The translations under genes and the position numbers were made by a program. Shown piece by piece: positions 61,287 through 64,000 of a stretch of 64,000 nucleotides of DNA. The stretch spans positions 111,708 through 175,707 of the forward strand of contig PASP01000005.1 in assembly GCA_002712005.1 (NCBI GenBank), given 5' to 3'. The notes beneath the pieces are model-generated. The model did no database searches and was not told where the DNA came from. It saw nothing but the letters and a program-made list of their open reading frames with translations. Within the stretch, counting starts at the first letter, position 1. Every line of letters begins with the position of its first letter. Origin of the DNA: Halobacteriovoraceae bacterium (GTDB taxonomy: Bacteria; Bdellovibrionota; Bacteriovoracia; Bacteriovoracales; Bacteriovoracaceae).

Positions 61287-62666
61287 ATGCAAATAAACCA
61301 ATCAAAATGCTCAACTCTATTTATCCTGACGATAGGAATCATTGGATGGCCTTCTGCTCTTTCTGCCAATGAACTTAGCTTATGTGAGAAGGTCTTTCTT
61401 AGAGGAGAGAAGATTTCTTCCTTTATAGAAAGAGAAAAGAAACAAGAAAGCCCTGATGCTCAATATATCTCTCGTCTAGAGAAAATCAAAAACTGCTCTT
61501 CCTTACTTGAAATGGCCTCTCTCAAAGATAATGGTCTCTTAAAAGATAGAAGTGCTATTGCATCGACTCTATTAGATGTTTTTAATCAATTCCATACAAA
61601 GTGGCTCATGCCTACTGACTATGATCGCTCTTTAAAATGTAATGACTCCTATCAGTGGGATATTTACGATAAAAGCTCTCCCGCTTATCACTTGAGTCGA
61701 ACACTATTTCAAAATGAGAGAAAGGCTTCAATGGCAGTTACAGCTTATGGAGAATATCGGATAGTACGAAAGGGCGAAGACCCCACGATTTCCTCTCGCA
61801 CGCAAAAGACATCACAAGAATATAAGGAGGCTCTTGGACTTGAAAGAGAGCTTAGCTTTTCAGGACAAGGAGAAATCCTGGGCTTCCTCTATGAGAGAGC
61901 AAATGATATTTCACAATTTGAACTTCCCGTAAAAAAGAATAGTCAGTGGCAAAAGGCCATGCCCTTTCAAAATGAACACAATATCTATCAACATTTTGGG
62001 GCTGGACTTCTTGGCTCCCCATCATTTCTCTACTACCATCTTAAAGAGAAGGCCCACTATTCAAGTAATGGAAAATCTCGACTTCCGAGAAAACTTGTTG
62101 ATTCTATTTTTCAAAACCTTCTTTGCAGCTCCCCTGAGAAATATTTTGATAAGAAGTTTCAAAATGAATATCTTGATTCCTTTTCCGATAAAGAAAATAA
62201 AATGTGGAACCATCCCATTACCAAAGAGCAGAACTGTTTAAAATGCCATTTACCTCTTGATCAAATGGCCGCTGGTCTGCGACACCTAACGCTTATTCCT
62301 TCTCAAAAACAATGCTCTTCTCCCAAGGGCGCTCAGGCAAAAATACAAGTCCTCTACCCTATTTTTCTTAAGTCCACACATAGTGATCAAATTTGGGATA
62401 CTCCAAATGAAAATGAATCATTCTTCCCGTCCTCTTATCCCGTAGGTTATTTGGGAACAAAGAAATATAGAAGTTTAAGAGAACTAGGAAAGCTCATTTC
62501 AGAGGATCCGCTTTTTTACCAATGTCAGGTTAAGAAGTATTATCAATGGATTCACAATAAATATCCTAAAGAAGAGGTTATCAAGGAATTGGGCCAACGA
62601 TACCAAGATCATCAAAATGGAATAAAGTTACTCAACGAACTTATTGGAATGGAGAAAGAGAAATGA
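61287..62666 (+). CDS. Exported protein with CxxCH motif
   Basis: 459 residues. A signal peptide covers about 1-27. Near residue 320, NCLKCHLPLDQMAAGLRH matches the C-x-x-C-H plus L-D-x-M-A pattern of DUF1588/DUF1549-type cytochrome-like proteins; a heme c might attach if cytochrome c maturation is present. The remainder is helical with scattered Cys (CSS, QCQ, CSSPEK). It overlaps the next gene by four bases (ATGA). Such proteins often pair with DUF1501 or DUF1552 partners. Confidence 0.7.
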   Translation: MQINQSKCSTLFILTIGIIGWPSALSANELSLCEKVFLRGEKISSFIEREKKQESPDAQYISRLEKIKNCSSLLEMASLKDNGLLKDRSAIASTLLDVFNQFHTKWLMPTDYDRSLKCNDSYQWDIYDKSSPAYHLSRTLFQNERKASMAVTAYGEYRIVRKGEDPTISSRTQKTSQEYKEALGLERELSFSGQGEILGFLYERANDISQFELPVKKNSQWQKAMPFQNEHNIYQHFGAGLLGSPSFLYYHLKEKAHYSSNGKSRLPRKLVDSIFQNLLCSSPEKYFDKKFQNEYLDSFSDKENKMWNHPITKEQNCLKCHLPLDQMAAGLRHLTLIPSQKQCSSPKGAQAKIQVLYPIFLKSTHSDQIWDTPNENESFFPSSYPVGYLGTKKYRSLRELGKLISEDPLFYQCQVKKYYQWIHNKYPKEEVIKELGQRYQDHQNGIKLLNELIGMEKEK

Positions 62667-63769
62667 AACGAAGAACTTTTCTCAAAAATGCCTTTCAACT
62701 TTCAGCGCTTTCGAGTCTTCCTATCCTCCAATCGCATTTCTCTCCTTCTATAAAAATAAAACCCTATCAAGTCTTTTGGATACATTTAGAAGGGGCGCCA
62801 ATTAGAGAGGTCTTTGATTTTTGGCCAGATCCCTATAATCAATTTTCAACTACGGAACTTGAACATAAGAAAGAAAAACTTTTTCTAAAATTTGGCGAGT
62901 ATCTTCTTCCCAAATTATGGAAGGAAAATCCCCAAAGTAAATTCCTTCTCAATCATTGGCTTAGTGTTAGAGGAATAGCTCTTAATGGACCTCATTTAAA
63001 ACAATCAAGATCCTCTTGGTTTCGTAAAAAAGAGGATCCTGAAAAGTCCATTATCGAATCTTTTAATGAATCCTTTCAGCGTGCTCAACTAGGTTCAGCA
63101 AAAATCTATTCGTTAGATGGTCTCACTCGTTCTCTCTATGAACCCCTTCTTAAAAATCAAATCCAAGAGCTTAAGACAGGCCAGTTAAAAGAACTCTTTA
63201 AAGAATGGAAAGATGAAGCCAACCAAAAAAATAAACTGAATCCCCTGCAATTGGGAATCATTCGCTCGCCGTCTCCATTAAGTAAGAAATTTGAAGACTT
63301 TGATCGCTGGGATCAAGATACTAAAGAAGAATATTTAAAATTTTATGATGGTCTTATAAAGGAGCTTACCCAATTTGCCCTATATCTTGATCAATTGGAT
63401 CAGTTCCAACATTCGGCCTTACTCATTACATCAGATAGGCGTAAGGTTCCCACTTCTTTAAATAGAGATCCAGAATTAGAGGCCGTATGGGAGGGTGGAA
63501 ACTTCTCGCTTATTTCGGGTGCCCTTAATGGACCTGTCGTTTTAGGCGATATTTATAGGGAACATCCTAAGTATAAGGAAAGCTACCCGATGACATGGGG
63601 CGCATCACCTCATCCCTACTCTCCTGCCCATATCCATCAATTAATCATGGACCTTTGTCTTGCCGGCCAACAATCTGGAAACTACAATCCGAGGGAAGAA
63701 AATCCATGGGTTGTGCCACGCTCCTTACAAGGGCTCTACATAAAGGGATTAATGGGCAGAGTTATTTAA
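62663..63769 (+). CDS. DUF1501-like exported protein with Tat-like signal
   Basis: 368 residues. The N-terminus MKRRTFLKNAFQLSALSSLPIL looks like a Tat signal (R-R-T-F-L-K). The middle has VFWIHLEGAPIREVFDFWPDP and the C-terminal LLITSDRRKVPT ... WGASPHPYSPAHIHQLIMDLCLAGQQSG, resembling DUF1501/alkaline-phosphatase-like proteins in order and length, though the typical metal residues are hard to assign here. It is translationally coupled to the CxxCH gene. This pairing is common with DUF1588-type partners. Function is unknown. Confidence 0.65.
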   Translation: MKRRTFLKNAFQLSALSSLPILQSHFSPSIKIKPYQVFWIHLEGAPIREVFDFWPDPYNQFSTTELEHKKEKLFLKFGEYLLPKLWKENPQSKFLLNHWLSVRGIALNGPHLKQSRSSWFRKKEDPEKSIIESFNESFQRAQLGSAKIYSLDGLTRSLYEPLLKNQIQELKTGQLKELFKEWKDEANQKNKLNPLQLGIIRSPSPLSKKFEDFDRWDQDTKEEYLKFYDGLIKELTQFALYLDQLDQFQHSALLITSDRRKVPTSLNRDPELEAVWEGGNFSLISGALNGPVVLGDIYREHPKYKESYPMTWGASPHPYSPAHIHQLIMDLCLAGQQSGNYNPREENPWVVPRSLQGLYIKGLMGRVI

Positions 63770-63902
63770 AAATTCTAACTAACTCTCCTTCTTTTTGTGA
63801 ATTTGTAGCGTTTGTCATATTTAATTCACCCATCGAATACATGACCTTTGGAAGCTCTTCCTATAAATCATCATTATACTTCACGACTAAAAGGATGCTC
63901 AT

Positions 63903-64000
63903 ATGAGTGTAGATAATAATAAAAGCGATCTCTCTAAATTAAAGGAAATGAAGTGGTCTTATCGCTTAGCTTCCTTTATCACGTTTAAGCCGTGGCATTC
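63903..64000 (+). CDS. Start of an unknown protein, cut by the window edge
   Basis: An ATG at 63903 has AAAGG about nine to ten bases before it and opens a frame to the window end. The first residues are MSVDNNKSDLSKLKEMKWSY, then RLASFITFKPWH. The charged N-terminus followed by a hydrophobic segment cannot be classified. It lies 133 bases after the DUF1501-like gene and may be in the same operon. Confidence 0.5.
   Translation, partial: MSVDNNKSDLSKLKEMKWSYRLASFITFKPWH

Noticed and set aside
1-64000. CRISPR array, prophage, tRNA or rRNA genes
   Set aside because: No regularly spaced repeats, phage structural genes, tRNA T-loop patterns or rRNA sequences were seen on either strand.

Overview
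This is a gene-dense chromosomal window from an AT-rich, Gram-negative, probably predatory or marine bacterium. I infer a Bdellovibrionota member near Bacteriovorax/Halobacteriovorax. The reasons are many Cys-pair lipoproteins and exported proteins with no obvious family, several secreted hydrolases (two subtilisins, an EEP-family enzyme, a nuclease, an M23-like protein), an AmpG-like permease, PilZ proteins, and a DUF3450-ExbB-ExbB-ExbD-TonB-TPR cluster. There are no rRNA or tRNA genes, no CRISPR array, no prophage and no intact insertion sequence.

Layout. 1-3.7 kb: tail of a probable transposase, a repeat end, an exported protein coupled to an M23-like protein, a 152-bp repeat element and mgtE. 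3.8-11.2 kb: DUF3445 protein, RlmI-like methyltransferase, class V aminotransferase-like protein, a histidine kinase/response regulator pair, a DEDDh exonuclease and pyroglutamyl peptidase. 11.4-18.3 kb: lipoprotein, subtilisin, VC0807-like protein, rpsU, fabH, MAPEG protein. 18.3-21.1 kb: an overlapping operon of three prepilin-like proteins with related Cys-containing C-terminal halves. 21.1-27.2 kb: lipoproteins, an AlkB-like protein, an 896-residue exported protein, and an apparently free-standing structured RNA (about 26955-27227). 27.2-34.7 kb: pyrC, cysS-nth, a 202-bp MITE/REPIN-like element, an ECF sigma factor with a probable anti-sigma partner, and a thioredoxin-reductase-like/peroxiredoxin-glutaredoxin pair. 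34.7-40.3 kb: PP2C phosphatase fused to a cyclic-nucleotide-binding domain, an EEP-family secreted enzyme, two PilZ paralogues and an AmpG-like permease. 40.7-48.5 kb: a TonB receptor and its energising operon. 48.5-64 kb: Cys-repeat protein, L25, a long PTPS/QueD-like protein divergent from folE2, a large lipoprotein subtilisin, nuclease and rmuC, an AapQMP-type amino-acid ABC transporter without its binding protein, and a CxxCH protein paired with a DUF1501-like protein.

The most unusual signals are mostly non-coding. (1) A family of short elements has ends that are related inverted repeats (consensus about AAACTGRCCCCTTTAAATGG), and three different genes have stop codons that overlap or abut an element end. 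(2) A structured, terminator-bounded transcription unit lies at 26955-27227 with repeated GGA motifs. (3) Nested, mutually exclusive inverted repeats lie in the PTPS/folE2 divergent region. (4) A perfect 20-bp AT palindrome inside a longer stem lies just upstream of the TonB-receptor operon. Functional names rest on motif recognition by eye. No database search was run.
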